From the NCBI RefSeq assembly GCF_002929335.1, contig NZ_PJIL01000014.1, positions 62,001 to 126,000 of the forward strand: a DNA stretch of 64,000 bases, given 5' to 3'. Origin of the DNA: Arthrobacter sp. Y81. GTDB taxonomy: Bacteria; Actinomycetota; Actinomycetes; Actinomycetales; Micrococcaceae. The position numbers were made by a program, and so were the translations under genes. This document shows, in pieces, positions 31,656-39,921 of the stretch (within the stretch, counting starts at the first letter, position 1; each line of letters opens with the position of its first letter). Under the pieces are notes generated by a model. The model was not told the origin of the DNA and ran no database searches. It saw only the letters and a program-made list of their open reading frames with translations.

Positions 31656-34271
31656 TCAGCCCGCTGTTCCTTCCCGGGCCGGCGCACGGCTGCTGTCATC
31701 CCGTTCCCACGTCCCCGATCCCGCCGCCCCCTGCCGGCCGGCAACCGCGAATCCCAAATACACCGCGGCATGGACAGCGGAGAGCGGCCCGCGAACAGAG
31801 CGCAGCACTTCGCCGAAAGTCTGACGGGCGGTGCTGTGCTGGCCGGCATCGCCGTTCTGCTCGGCATTGCCTCGGTACACGCGGTGCAGTACTGCCAGCT
31901 GGTCCCTGGGCGTCCGGGGCGGACGGATCACCACGGGATCGACGTCGAGGACGCCCTTTTCCGCTGGCTCGAAAAGCCGGTCCACGAACAGGTCATCCGC
32001 GGTGAGGTTCGGGAACTCCTTGAACCGCTTGCGCCCCTGCTCCGACAGGCCGTAGACCCCTCCGGCCCACAGCCGATTCCGCGCAGAGGGCAGGCGCAGC
32101 CGTGTGCGGTAGTAGGAGTGGATCAGCGGATGGGCGTCCTGAAGGTCGAACTGCACGGCCGGGCGCACGGCCAGAGGTCCGCCGGTTCCGAGCGCCGTCA
32201 ACACGTCCCGCACCGCCCGCGGGCTGATCTGCACATCGGCGTCCAGATAAAGCCTGGGCCACTTCGTGGCAGCCGCGTCGCCGGCGTTGAGGGCGGCCGA
32301 CTTGGAGGGCCGCCCGATTTCCAGGACCGTCACTCCTTCAAAGCGCCGGGCGATCGCGGCGGTATCGTCCGCGCAGCCGTTGCAGACCACAATCACTTCG
32401 ATCTGCCCGGCCGCCGCGAGCGGAGCAAGGGGGGCGAGCGTCCGCGCGATCACACTGGCCTCGTTGTGCGCCGGGACAATCACCGAACCGGCCGGGAAGA
32501 AGGCGGTATCGGGGTCCCTGGTGGCCACAGGCAGGGCGGTCCAGCTGCCTTCGTCCAGGACCGTCCGCAGCACTCCCCTCCGGTCCGGCTTCCAGCAGCG
32601 CAGCGCCTCGGACAGGACCACGGCGCCGTGGAAGACCTTGGCGTAGGCCGACGAATGGTATTTGCGGAAGTACCGCACACGGTTCACGGCCAGCAGGGCG
32701 TTGAGCTGTGGTGAGGTGCCTGATCCGGCACCCGCGTGAATCATGACAGCGGCCGGCTCGTACCAGACGGTCTCACCCATTGTCCGCAGGCCGCGGAAGA
32801 AATCCACCTCCTCCGAGTAGAGGAAGTAGGACTCGTCCCACGCCAAGGCGTCGGCCAGGCTGCGGCGGACCATCAGCGCCGCGCCGGTTGCCCAGTGCAC
32901 GGTGTGCGGGTGGGCGTAGCTCTCCGGGTTGTAGTCGGTGCCGGCCAGCCAGCCGGGCCGGTTGGGGAAACGACGTCCCACCAGCGCGTCTCCCACTGCA
33001 TTGGCAAGGCTCGGCTCGCGGTACAGGGACGGACTCGTTGTGCCGCTTTCATCTAGGAGCCGAGGAACGACTGCCCCGGCACGGGAGGAATGCAGGCGGT
33101 GCATCATGGTCTTCAGGCTTCCGCGTTCCACCGTGACGTCCGGATTGAGCACCACCACGGTGGCGGTGTCGCCGGCCCGCCGCATGGCGGCATTGATGCC
33201 GCCGGAGTATCCCAGGTTGCCCCCGGTCGCGAAGGCGATGACGTCCGGGTGGGCGCTGCGCACCTTGGCCAGGGTGCCGTCAGTGGAGGAATTGTCCGCC
33301 ACCAGCACGCGCAGGGTGAGGTCCGCTGTCTCCTCCCGCAGGCTCTCCAGCAGTGGCCCCACACCGTGGGCACTGTTGTAGGTGACGACAACGACGGCGG
33401 CATCCGCGGCGCCGTCGGGTCCGGTGAAGCGGCCCGGAGTCCGCGGTGCGGGAGCGGCCGACGGCACGGACTCCAGCCGGGGGTGAGGCACGGTGCACGA
33501 CGCGGTCCGCAGCTTCAGGTACGCTGGCGGGCCGTCAATAAGGTAGCGGCTGGCGAGCCGTTTGGGTTCCAGGGCCAGGCGGTAGCCCCATTCCAGCCCG
33601 TGGTCGCTGGCCCATTGCGGTGCGCGATGCACCCTACCGGCCAGGAAGTCCAACGCTGCACCGAAGGCTAGCAGCACGGCGGCGCCGGTCAGGGCGGCGT
33701 AGTGGTCGATCCAGAGCTCCTGCCGTGGCTTGCCAAGTCCTACGTAGAGGATCTGGGTGCCCGCGGCCGCAATGTCTGCCGCGATCCGCTCCGAGTCGCG
33801 GGCGGAGGCCAGTTCTTCCCGGTCCGGTGACCACATTCCGGCGACCTGGAGGCGCGGATGCTCAACGGCAATTTTCCGGATCAGAATCTGCTGGTTCTCC
33901 GGTGAACCGCCTAGGAAACCCACGCGGAGTCCCAACTGCTCGGCGCGGTCCAGCAGTGGCGAGGCGAGGTCGCTTCCCGCCAGCCGCGGCCAGCGATGCC
34001 CGGTGAGCCGTTGGGATTGCGAAACCAGCGGCGCACCGTCGAGCAGATAGAGCCAGTCAACCGTGCTGGCAGGGTCTGCGTGCAGGGTGCCTTCCCATCG
34101 GCCGCCGGCACCGAAGTGGTGCAGGTGGTCCAGGTTGACGGAGGCAACGCCGAGGGGCGGCAGGCCCGTCCGTCCGGCCCGGGCCAGGATGAGTTCCAGG
34201 GCCGGCCCGGGATCCATCAGATCAACGGGGGTGCCACCCAGAATTACTTTGTCGGCGTCCAGGTTTTCCAC
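31656..34271 (-). CDS. Three-domain glycosyltransferase fusion: WecG/TagA - GT2 - GT2, 871 aa
   Basis: Domain 1 (about 8-255) is a WecG/TagA/CpsF transferase, with VASVNLDHLHHF, FLGGSPENQQILI and the conserved YVGLGKPRQELWI; these add N-acetylmannosamine-type sugars to lipid-linked GlcNAc. Domain 2 (about 291-560) is a WbbL-like GT2: VVVTYNSAHG, ADNSSTDGT, VVLNPDV and SEEVDFFRGLRTMG. Domain 3 (about 595-800) is a second GT2: VIVPAHNEASVI, CNGCADDTAAI and YLDADV. Linkers are Pro/Ala-rich (256-290) and short (560-595). No membrane helices are clear. The GTG at 34271 follows GAGGAC and lies 10 bp after the upstream gene. It probably adds two or three successive sugars of the repeat unit. This domain order is unusual. 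Confidence 0.85.
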   Translation of the reverse strand: MENLDADKVILGGTPVDLMDPGPALELILARAGRTGLPPLGVASVNLDHLHHFGAGGRWEGTLHADPASTVDWLYLLDGAPLVSQSQRLTGHRWPRLAGSDLASPLLDRAEQLGLRVGFLGGSPENQQILIRKIAVEHPRLQVAGMWSPDREELASARDSERIAADIAAAGTQILYVGLGKPRQELWIDHYAALTGAAVLLAFGAALDFLAGRVHRAPQWASDHGLEWGYRLALEPKRLASRYLIDGPPAYLKLRTASCTVPHPRLESVPSAAPAPRTPGRFTGPDGAADAAVVVVTYNSAHGVGPLLESLREETADLTLRVLVADNSSTDGTLAKVRSAHPDVIAFATGGNLGYSGGINAAMRRAGDTATVVVLNPDVTVERGSLKTMMHRLHSSRAGAVVPRLLDESGTTSPSLYREPSLANAVGDALVGRRFPNRPGWLAGTDYNPESYAHPHTVHWATGAALMVRRSLADALAWDESYFLYSEEVDFFRGLRTMGETVWYEPAAVMIHAGAGSGTSPQLNALLAVNRVRYFRKYHSSAYAKVFHGAVVLSEALRCWKPDRRGVLRTVLDEGSWTALPVATRDPDTAFFPAGSVIVPAHNEASVIARTLAPLAPLAAAGQIEVIVVCNGCADDTAAIARRFEGVTVLEIGRPSKSAALNAGDAAATKWPRLYLDADVQISPRAVRDVLTALGTGGPLAVRPAVQFDLQDAHPLIHSYYRTRLRLPSARNRLWAGGVYGLSEQGRKRFKEFPNLTADDLFVDRLFEPAEKGVLDVDPVVIRPPRTPRDQLAVLHRVYRGNAEQNGDAGQHSTARQTFGEVLRSVRGPLSAVHAAVYLGFAVAGRQGAAGSGTWERDDSSRAPAREGTAG

Positions 34272-34280
34272 GTCGCGTCC

Positions 34281-35339
34281 TCAGTATTTTTCGGCGGGCG
34301 CGAGCTGGCCCTTGGTTTCGAAGTAACGGCGCCCCGTGACGGGGCAGAGCCAGCTGCCGCCGTCGTCCTGCTTGAGCGGATGGCCAGCCTCACCCACCCA
34401 GCCCATTTGCCGCGCCGGCACGCCCGCCACCACGGCATAGGCCGGGACGTCCCGGGTCACGACGGCGCCGGCCGCCACCGTGGCCCACTCGCCGATGGTG
34501 ACGGGCGCGATGCACACCGCCCTTGCACCGACGGAGGCGCCCTTCCCGACAGTCACGCCCACGGCCACCCAGTCTTCGGAACCCTTGAGTGTTCCGTCAG
34601 GTGTGATGGCCCGCGGATGGAGGTCGTTGGTGAGCACCGCCGCTGGGCCAATGAAGACGCCGTCGGACAACCGGGCCGGTTCGTAGACCAGGGCGTAGTT
34701 TTGGACTTTGCAGTTGTTGCCCAGCAGGACGGCCGGCCCAACGTAGGCTCCGCGCCCGATGTTGCAGTTGCTGCCCAAGGCGGCGTCTTCCCTGATCTGC
34801 GCCAAATGCCAGATCCGCGATCCTTCTCCGATGCTGGCGGACTCTGCCACGTCGGCCGTGGCTGCGATGGTAATCATGTCGTTCCTCCCGGGGATGCTGT
34901 CGCCGGACACCGGCGGTTTTGGTATTTGGCTGTGCCGCCGGCGCACCCATACGACCGCGAGTGCACCGAGCAGGGCACCCAGCGTGTTGCTGGCGATGTC
35001 CCGCAGGCTGGCCTGCCGCTGGTCGAGGGCTAGGAACTGGACTGCCTCGATCGTGCAGGAGGCGGCCATGCCGGCGACGGCGGCAAGCCACCATCGGCGC
35101 GCTGGGACCATCCGGACGATCAGCAATCCAAGCGGCACGAAGAGCGCCACATTGGCGGCCACTTCCAAGTGACCTGCTCGGATCCCTGCTGTCAGGGGCT
35201 GGTCCTGTAGGGTCAGCAGGACGCTGCGAAGGAGCCCGGCCACGGGGCGTTCCACCGGTGTGGGCCAGAAGCCAACGCAGGCCAGGGCCGCCAGATAGAG
35301 GATCAGCAGCACCGGGAAAGCCCTGCGGCGCCCGGTCAT
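34281..35339 (-). CDS. VanZ-like membrane domain fused to left-handed beta-helix acyltransferase, 352 aa
   Basis: One continuous frame carries two units. Residues 1-145 are VanZ-like with about four membrane helices (LLILYLAALACVGFW, NVALFVPLGLLIVRMV, WLAAVAGMAASCTIEAVQF, LGALLGALAVVWVRRR). Residues 155-352 are a hexapeptide-repeat acyltransferase of the WbpD/WlbB type (GEGSRIWHLAQIREDAALG, NIGRGAYVGPAV, GKGASVGARAV, VVAGVPARQMGWV), which N-acetylates the 3-amino group of a UDP-2-acetamido-3-amino-glucuronate. A strong ribosome site precedes the in-frame internal ATG at 34877, so the acyltransferase may also be made separately. The ATG at 35339 is chosen because the first helix begins right after it; the frame extends to 35465 within the upstream gene. 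Confidence 0.7.
   Translation of the reverse strand: MTGRRRAFPVLLILYLAALACVGFWPTPVERPVAGLLRSVLLTLQDQPLTAGIRAGHLEVAANVALFVPLGLLIVRMVPARRWWLAAVAGMAASCTIEAVQFLALDQRQASLRDIASNTLGALLGALAVVWVRRRHSQIPKPPVSGDSIPGRNDMITIAATADVAESASIGEGSRIWHLAQIREDAALGSNCNIGRGAYVGPAVLLGNNCKVQNYALVYEPARLSDGVFIGPAAVLTNDLHPRAITPDGTLKGSEDWVAVGVTVGKGASVGARAVCIAPVTIGEWATVAAGAVVTRDVPAYAVVAGVPARQMGWVGEAGHPLKQDDGGSWLCPVTGRRYFETKGQLAPAEKY
34875..34888 (-). promoter_or_regulatory. Internal ribosome site and start codon inside the VanZ-acyltransferase frame
   Basis: On the minus strand GGGAGGAAC is followed five to six bases later by ATG (34877-34875), exactly at the junction between the VanZ-like part and the acyltransferase. 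The frame has no stop between the two parts. This is a better ribosome site than the one at the 5' end of the frame. Confidence 0.6.
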
Positions 35340-35394
35340 CGCGATCTCGTCAATGATCTGGTGCCTGCCATCCAGATAATGGGGCCACCGGCGC

Positions 35395-36666
35395 TCATGT
35401 GGCACCTCCCGCGGAGAATGCCTGCAGCGGCTGCCCGGCGGCGACGGGACGGGCGTTGAAGTCATCTGCCGTTGCCCGCCCGGTCAGGCGCGCCTGCAGC
35501 CGGCGGCGCTTGTAGCGGAGGAAATGGCCGGCAGCCTCGAGTTCGCGGGCGTACGCCATGCGGCTGGCGGACGCCGTTTCCAGGGCAGCGCCGTAAATGT
35601 CCAGCTGGGCCTCCGCGGCATGTGCCAGCGAGTAGCGGTGCACCACGACGCGCCTGCCGAAGGCACCGAGATCGGCGCGGAGCCGCTCGGCCGGCAGGAT
35701 CTCGAACAGTACTTGGCGGAGCGCGGAAGCGCCGCCGGCCTGCCCGCTCCCCACGCCGTACCATCCCTGCCATAGAAAGGTATCGAGCGAGGAAGGCGTC
35801 AGCAGCTCCCAGAAGCCTGCCTCGCCCTGGACCACCAGCGGCTTGCCGAAGGCCAGTGCCCGCAGCGCGGATCCGCCCATGCCAAGGCAAACGTCGCCCA
35901 CATCGTAGGCCGCCCGGGGGTCGGCAAGTTCGCCGGTGAGGACAACCGTCTGCCGGCCGGTCCGGATGTTGACCTGCGCCGCACGCGCGGCAACTTCCGT
36001 ACGCGCCGGGCCGTCGCCGGCAATGAGCAGGCAAACCCGCATCGTGGCCGGGAGGGAAGCCACCGCATCCATGGCGCTGAGGATGCCCTCCAGCTTGAGC
36101 TCCCTGGCCAGGCGGGACACGATGGCCACAATATACGCGCCCTCCGGGACGCCCCACGTCTTCCTGAGGTCTCCCTGGGCAAGGTCAAGGCCGGGGCGGT
36201 TCGCGTCCACGTCGACAGGCGGCTCCAGCACCGTAACAGCTGAGCGGCCGAAGCCGGACTCCACCTCCGCGATCTGGTGGGTGCCGACCGTCAGCGGGAC
36301 GTGTTTGGGGATGAACGGGGCGACGGCCATGGACATAACAGTGGACACTGCCGCCGCATGGGGCATCCGCCGTGCGGCCAGATAGCATTCCAGCGAGGGC
36401 GGCCACTCATAGCCGTGCAGGATGTCTATCCGCCGGCGTTCGACCAGCCCGGCCAGCGCCCGGCTAACCGCCACCGACGGTCGCCTGCCTGCTTCCGGCG
36501 CGGCCACGAATTCCAGCCCCAGCCGCCGGATACTGTCCACGAGCGGCCCGGGCCGCCCGAACACGATGGTCTCGTGGCCCAGCCTGTCTACGGCTCCGGC
36601 GAGCTCGATCGCGTTGATCTGGCTGCCGCCGATGCCGAGGTCGTGGGGGTAGACAAGGATTCTCAT
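35395..36666 (-). CDS. GT4-family glycosyltransferase, 423 aa
   Basis: GT-B fold retaining glycosyltransferase. The N-terminal domain starts MRILVYPHDLGIGGSQINAIELA with the glycine-rich acceptor loop. The C-terminal domain contains IVAIVSRLARELKLEGIL (nucleotide-sugar loop), CLLIAGDGPARTEVAARA, and the region AYDVGDVCLGMGGSALRALAFGKPLVVQG. That last stretch replaces the usual E-x(7)-E motif with a Gly-Ser-rich version, so the catalytic Glu pair is not obvious. It transfers a sugar to the growing lipid-linked unit; donor unknown. Its ATG overlaps the flippase stop by 4 bp. Confidence 0.85.
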   Translation of the reverse strand: MRILVYPHDLGIGGSQINAIELAGAVDRLGHETIVFGRPGPLVDSIRRLGLEFVAAPEAGRRPSVAVSRALAGLVERRRIDILHGYEWPPSLECYLAARRMPHAAAVSTVMSMAVAPFIPKHVPLTVGTHQIAEVESGFGRSAVTVLEPPVDVDANRPGLDLAQGDLRKTWGVPEGAYIVAIVSRLARELKLEGILSAMDAVASLPATMRVCLLIAGDGPARTEVAARAAQVNIRTGRQTVVLTGELADPRAAYDVGDVCLGMGGSALRALAFGKPLVVQGEAGFWELLTPSSLDTFLWQGWYGVGSGQAGGASALRQVLFEILPAERLRADLGAFGRRVVVHRYSLAHAAEAQLDIYGAALETASASRMAYARELEAAGHFLRYKRRRLQARLTGRATADDFNARPVAAGQPLQAFSAGGAT

Positions 36667-38126
36667 GGGACCAGCTCTCCAACTTCCGAGCGGGCCTCGC
36701 GGCCCACTTCCTTCAGCAGCTTCACGTCATCCCGGCGCCAGTACAGCAACGCCGCGGCCGTGGACGCAGCCAGCAGTGCGCCCGCAGGAAGTTCCAGCCA
36801 GGGCACCGGCAGCCAGCTGACCAGGCCAAGCGACAAGGCACCGACGGCAAGGGAAGCCAGCGCGGGGACCCACACCACTGACGAGACGGCCCGCACGGAG
36901 ATGCCTGCGTTGGCGAGCTGCCATAAACACAACGGCAGCAGGATGCAGCCGCAGACCAGTGCCTGCGCAAAAGCCAGTCCCTGCAGTCCGCCCAGGGCTG
37001 CACCGGCAGCGAGTGCGGGCACCAGCACAACCAGGCTGCCGGCCTGGATGGCGAACACCGTGCCGGACCTGCCCAGGACCACCATGAAGTCATAGGCCAG
37101 GTCCGAGAAGATCCGGCTGACTGCGCCCACCACCAGCCAGGAGAGCGCGGCAGCCGCCGGCAGCCATTCCTTGCCGTAGACAAGATCCACGAGCGGCACT
37201 GCGCTTCCGGCCAGGAACATCACGGGCGGCAGCGTCGCCGCGGCGAGGACCGCCACCACCGAGACCAGCGCCGAGTTCATGGCTGCTTTGTCCTGCTGGA
37301 GTGCCGAAAACGCGGCAGGCGCTACCCTGCGGAGGGGCTGGGCCAGGATGCTGACGGGCCAGTTGGCAAGGTTGAACGCGAGGACGTAGAAGGCAAGTGC
37401 CGCCGGACCCAGCAGGGCTCCGGCCGTCAGCTGGTCCGCGTAGCCGACCGCGAAGAAAATGATGCTCGTGCCGGCCAGCGGCAGGCCGAACCGAAGCAGG
37501 GGTCCGAGCTGGTTGCGGTCCAGCCCGAAGCGATACGGCATGGGCGACGACGCCAGGAACATGGCAGCTGACACGAGGCTTCCGGCCACCCTGCCCACCG
37601 CCAGCGCCATGGCGCCCATTCCCGCGAGCGCCAGGACAATGGACAGCACAGCTCCCGTCCAGACGTTGACCTGGTCGATCCCCAGCCGGGTCTTCTCCTT
37701 GAAGTCGCGCTGGAGAAGGGCCGCCGGAGATGCCACCACGCCGTTGATGAAGACGCTGAGAATGAGGACCCGAACCACGTCCGTGGCCTCGGGGTCGCCC
37801 ATGGCGGCCGCGAACGCAGGAGCAGCAAGGACTGCACCGGCGCAGAACAGGCCGCTGCCCGCCACGGAGATGCTGTTGACGGTGGGCACTATTTTCGCCG
37901 GGTCGCCGGGCCACCGGACGATCGCCAGCGAAACGCCAAGCTCGTTGAAGCTGAGCACGGCCATCAGGGCCACCAGTGCCACCGCATAGGTTCCGAAGGA
38001 GTCCGGGCCCAACATCCTCGCCAGGACGATGCCAATCCCGAGCGTGCCCACCTTCGACACCATGGTGTTAAGGAGGCTCCACGCGAAGGCGTTCGAGGCG
38101 CCGGGGGCGCTGTTTCCGTGTGTCAT
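36663..38126 (-). CDS. Polysaccharide flippase, MOP superfamily (Wzx/TuaB-like), 487 aa
   Basis: Integral membrane protein with about 12-14 hydrophobic helices, opening AFAWSLLNTMVSKVGTLGIGIVLARMLGPDSFGTYAVAL, the typical start of PST-type flippases in which GP-x-x-F/Y-G-x-Y follows helix 1. It would turn undecaprenyl-linked repeat units to the outer face. Length is normal. It overlaps its neighbours by 4 bp on both sides, so it is firmly inside the operon. No separate Wzy polymerase was found in the window. Confidence 0.88.
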   Translation of the reverse strand: MTHGNSAPGASNAFAWSLLNTMVSKVGTLGIGIVLARMLGPDSFGTYAVALVALMAVLSFNELGVSLAIVRWPGDPAKIVPTVNSISVAGSGLFCAGAVLAAPAFAAAMGDPEATDVVRVLILSVFINGVVASPAALLQRDFKEKTRLGIDQVNVWTGAVLSIVLALAGMGAMALAVGRVAGSLVSAAMFLASSPMPYRFGLDRNQLGPLLRFGLPLAGTSIIFFAVGYADQLTAGALLGPAALAFYVLAFNLANWPVSILAQPLRRVAPAAFSALQQDKAAMNSALVSVVAVLAAATLPPVMFLAGSAVPLVDLVYGKEWLPAAAALSWLVVGAVSRIFSDLAYDFMVVLGRSGTVFAIQAGSLVVLVPALAAGAALGGLQGLAFAQALVCGCILLPLCLWQLANAGISVRAVSSVVWVPALASLAVGALSLGLVSWLPVPWLELPAGALLAASTAAALLYWRRDDVKLLKEVGREARSEVGELVP

Positions 38127-39256
38127 GGCCGTTCCATGGCCGCGAGCAGTTGGCCGATGACGTACTCCTGCTGCCGGGCGGTGATATGCGGGTAGATCGG
38201 CAGCGAGAGCATGGTTGCGGCGGCTTCTTCTGCCACCGGGAAGGATCCGCGGCAGAATCCGAGGTGCCGGTAGGCGCGGCTGAGGTGCATCGGAACGGGG
38301 TAGTGGATGCCGGCGCCGATCCCGGCACCGTTGAGGGCGGCGAGCACACGGTCCCGTTCCAGGATCCGGATGACGTAGAGGTGCCAGACGTCGACGTTGC
38401 CTTCGGCCGTGCGTGGCAGCACAATGCCGGGGACGTCCCGGAGCATCTCCGAATAGCGGGCGGCGGCCTCCCGCCGTCGTTCGTTCCAGGCCGCAAGGCG
38501 GCGCAGTTTGGAGTTCAGCACCACTGCCTGGATGGTGTCCAGGCGGGAGTTCATGCCAATCGCGTCGTGCTCGTACTTGACGGAGCTGCCGTGGGCGCCG
38601 AGAAGGCGGACACGGGCGGCTATCCCGTCGTCGTCCGTCAGGACTGCTCCGGCGTCACCGGCGGCGCCGAGGTTCTTGCCCGGATAGAAACTGGTTCCCG
38701 CCACGCTGCCCAGCGTGCCGGCGAAGCGCCCGTGCCGGGATGCGCCCTGGGCCTGCGCGGCATCCTCGACGATGACGGCGCCGCAGCCATAGGCAGCGGC
38801 CTTGAGCTTCTCAACGAACGCGGCCTGCCCGAAGAGGTGCACTGCCACGATCGCCTGTGTCGCCTCAGTCACTGCCTCACTGACCCGCCTGGGATCGATG
38901 AGCAGGTAGTCGGGGTCCACATCGACAGGCACCGGGACCGCCCCGATCCGGCTCACGGCCTCGGCTGTGGCGATGAACGTGTTGGCCGGCAGGATGACCT
39001 CCCCGCCGGGCATGACCCCGGCTGCGCGGAGTCCCAGCTCCAGCGCATCGGTGCCGTTGGCGACGCCGACGCAGTGCCGGGCCCCCACGAAACGGGCGTA
39101 AGCCTGCTCGAATTCGGCAACCTCGGGGCCGCCGATGAAGGAGGTCCGTGCGAAGACCTGCCTGATGCCGCTCTCCACTTCCTCGGCGATTTCCTGCTGT
39201 TGCGCGCCGAGGTCAACGAGGGGTACGGACAAGGGGAAAGTGGGTGAAAGAGTCAT
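38123..39256 (-). CDS. DegT/DnrJ/EryC1/StrS sugar aminotransferase (WbpE/WlbC-like), 377 aa
   Basis: PLP-dependent nucleotide-sugar aminotransferase. The opening VPLVDLGAQQQEIAEEVESGI is characteristic of the WbpE/WlbC/DesV group. The phosphate-binding loop is NGTDALELGL, the pyridine-binding Asp lies in VIVEDAAQAQGA, and the catalytic Lys194 is in SFYPGKNLGAAGDAGA. It would install the 3-amino group on a 3-keto nucleotide sugar made by the Gfo/Idh/MocA enzyme at 42078. The start at 39256 is supported by AGGAGG seven bases upstream and a 4-bp overlap with the preceding gene; the longer frame to 39613 has no support. Confidence 0.9.
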   Translation of the reverse strand: MTLSPTFPLSVPLVDLGAQQQEIAEEVESGIRQVFARTSFIGGPEVAEFEQAYARFVGARHCVGVANGTDALELGLRAAGVMPGGEVILPANTFIATAEAVSRIGAVPVPVDVDPDYLLIDPRRVSEAVTEATQAIVAVHLFGQAAFVEKLKAAAYGCGAVIVEDAAQAQGASRHGRFAGTLGSVAGTSFYPGKNLGAAGDAGAVLTDDDGIAARVRLLGAHGSSVKYEHDAIGMNSRLDTIQAVVLNSKLRRLAAWNERRREAAARYSEMLRDVPGIVLPRTAEGNVDVWHLYVIRILERDRVLAALNGAGIGAGIHYPVPMHLSRAYRHLGFCRGSFPVAEEAAATMLSLPIYPHITARQQEYVIGQLLAAMERP

Positions 39257-39921
39257 CGTCCGCCTCCTGAAACTGCAGCCGTTTGCATGGCACGCTTGAT
39301 GGCCCGCGCCGGAACGCCGGCCCAGGTCTCGCCGGCCGGAACATCGGCCAGCACTACGGCCCCCATCCCGACGGTGGCGCCGGCGCCGATGACGGTCCGT
39401 TCGCGCACGCTGGAGTTCATGCCCAGGTAGGCCGCCTGCCCCACGCGGACGCCGCCGCCCAGCGAAACGCCGGCCGCGAACGTGGCAAAGTCCTCCACCG
39501 TGTCGTCGTGCGTAAGGGTCACCCCGGGCATCACCACCACATGGTTGCCAATGGTCACGCCGGCTGTGAGCGTGACGTGGCCGAGCAGGATGTTGCCACG
39601 CCCGATCAGGCATCCCTCCGGGAGCCGCACCGAGGCATCAACCACAGTGGTGTAGCGCCGGTCCGGGAACCCGAGCGCGGCAAGCCTGGCCACTATTACG
39701 GCCCGCCCGCTGCCTGCGCCGACACAGACCACCACCTTCGCGTCCGGATAGTTGAGCGCGTGGCTGACCGGCCCCAGGACGTGCGAGCCGTCCACCGTGG
39801 TGCCCGCCCTGCCCGGATCGTCGTCGAGGATTCCGACGACGTCGAACTGGCCGCTGTCGCGCACTGTGGCGAGGACTTCGCGGGCGAGCCCGCTGGCAGC
39901 GATCAGAATGAGGTCAGCCAC
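39253..39921 (-). CDS. NeuD/PglD-family sugar O/N-acetyltransferase, 222 aa
   Basis: The N-terminal Rossmann-like nucleotide-sugar domain (LILIAASGLAREVLATVRDSG, VVGILDDDPG) is followed from about residue 100 by left-handed beta-helix hexapeptide repeats (IGRGNILLGHVTLTAGVTIGNHVVV, VGMGAVVLADVPAGETWAGVPA). PglD and NeuD acetylate 4-amino sugars or sialic acid with acetyl-CoA; the catalytic His of PglD would be the one in LTHDDTVED. The GTG at 39921 is chosen because GGGGAGGGG sits just before it, overlapping the previous gene by 8 bp; an earlier GTG at 39936 lies within that ribosome site. Confidence 0.85.
   Translation of the reverse strand: MADLILIAASGLAREVLATVRDSGQFDVVGILDDDPGRAGTTVDGSHVLGPVSHALNYPDAKVVVCVGAGSGRAVIVARLAALGFPDRRYTTVVDASVRLPEGCLIGRGNILLGHVTLTAGVTIGNHVVVMPGVTLTHDDTVEDFATFAAGVSLGGGVRVGQAAYLGMNSSVRERTVIGAGATVGMGAVVLADVPAGETWAGVPARAIKRAMQTAAVSGGGR

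Noticed and set aside
31530..32714. 394-codon plus-strand frame over the glycosyltransferase fusion
   Set aside because: Mirror frame of the GT2 domain; Arg/Gly/Pro-rich, no motifs.
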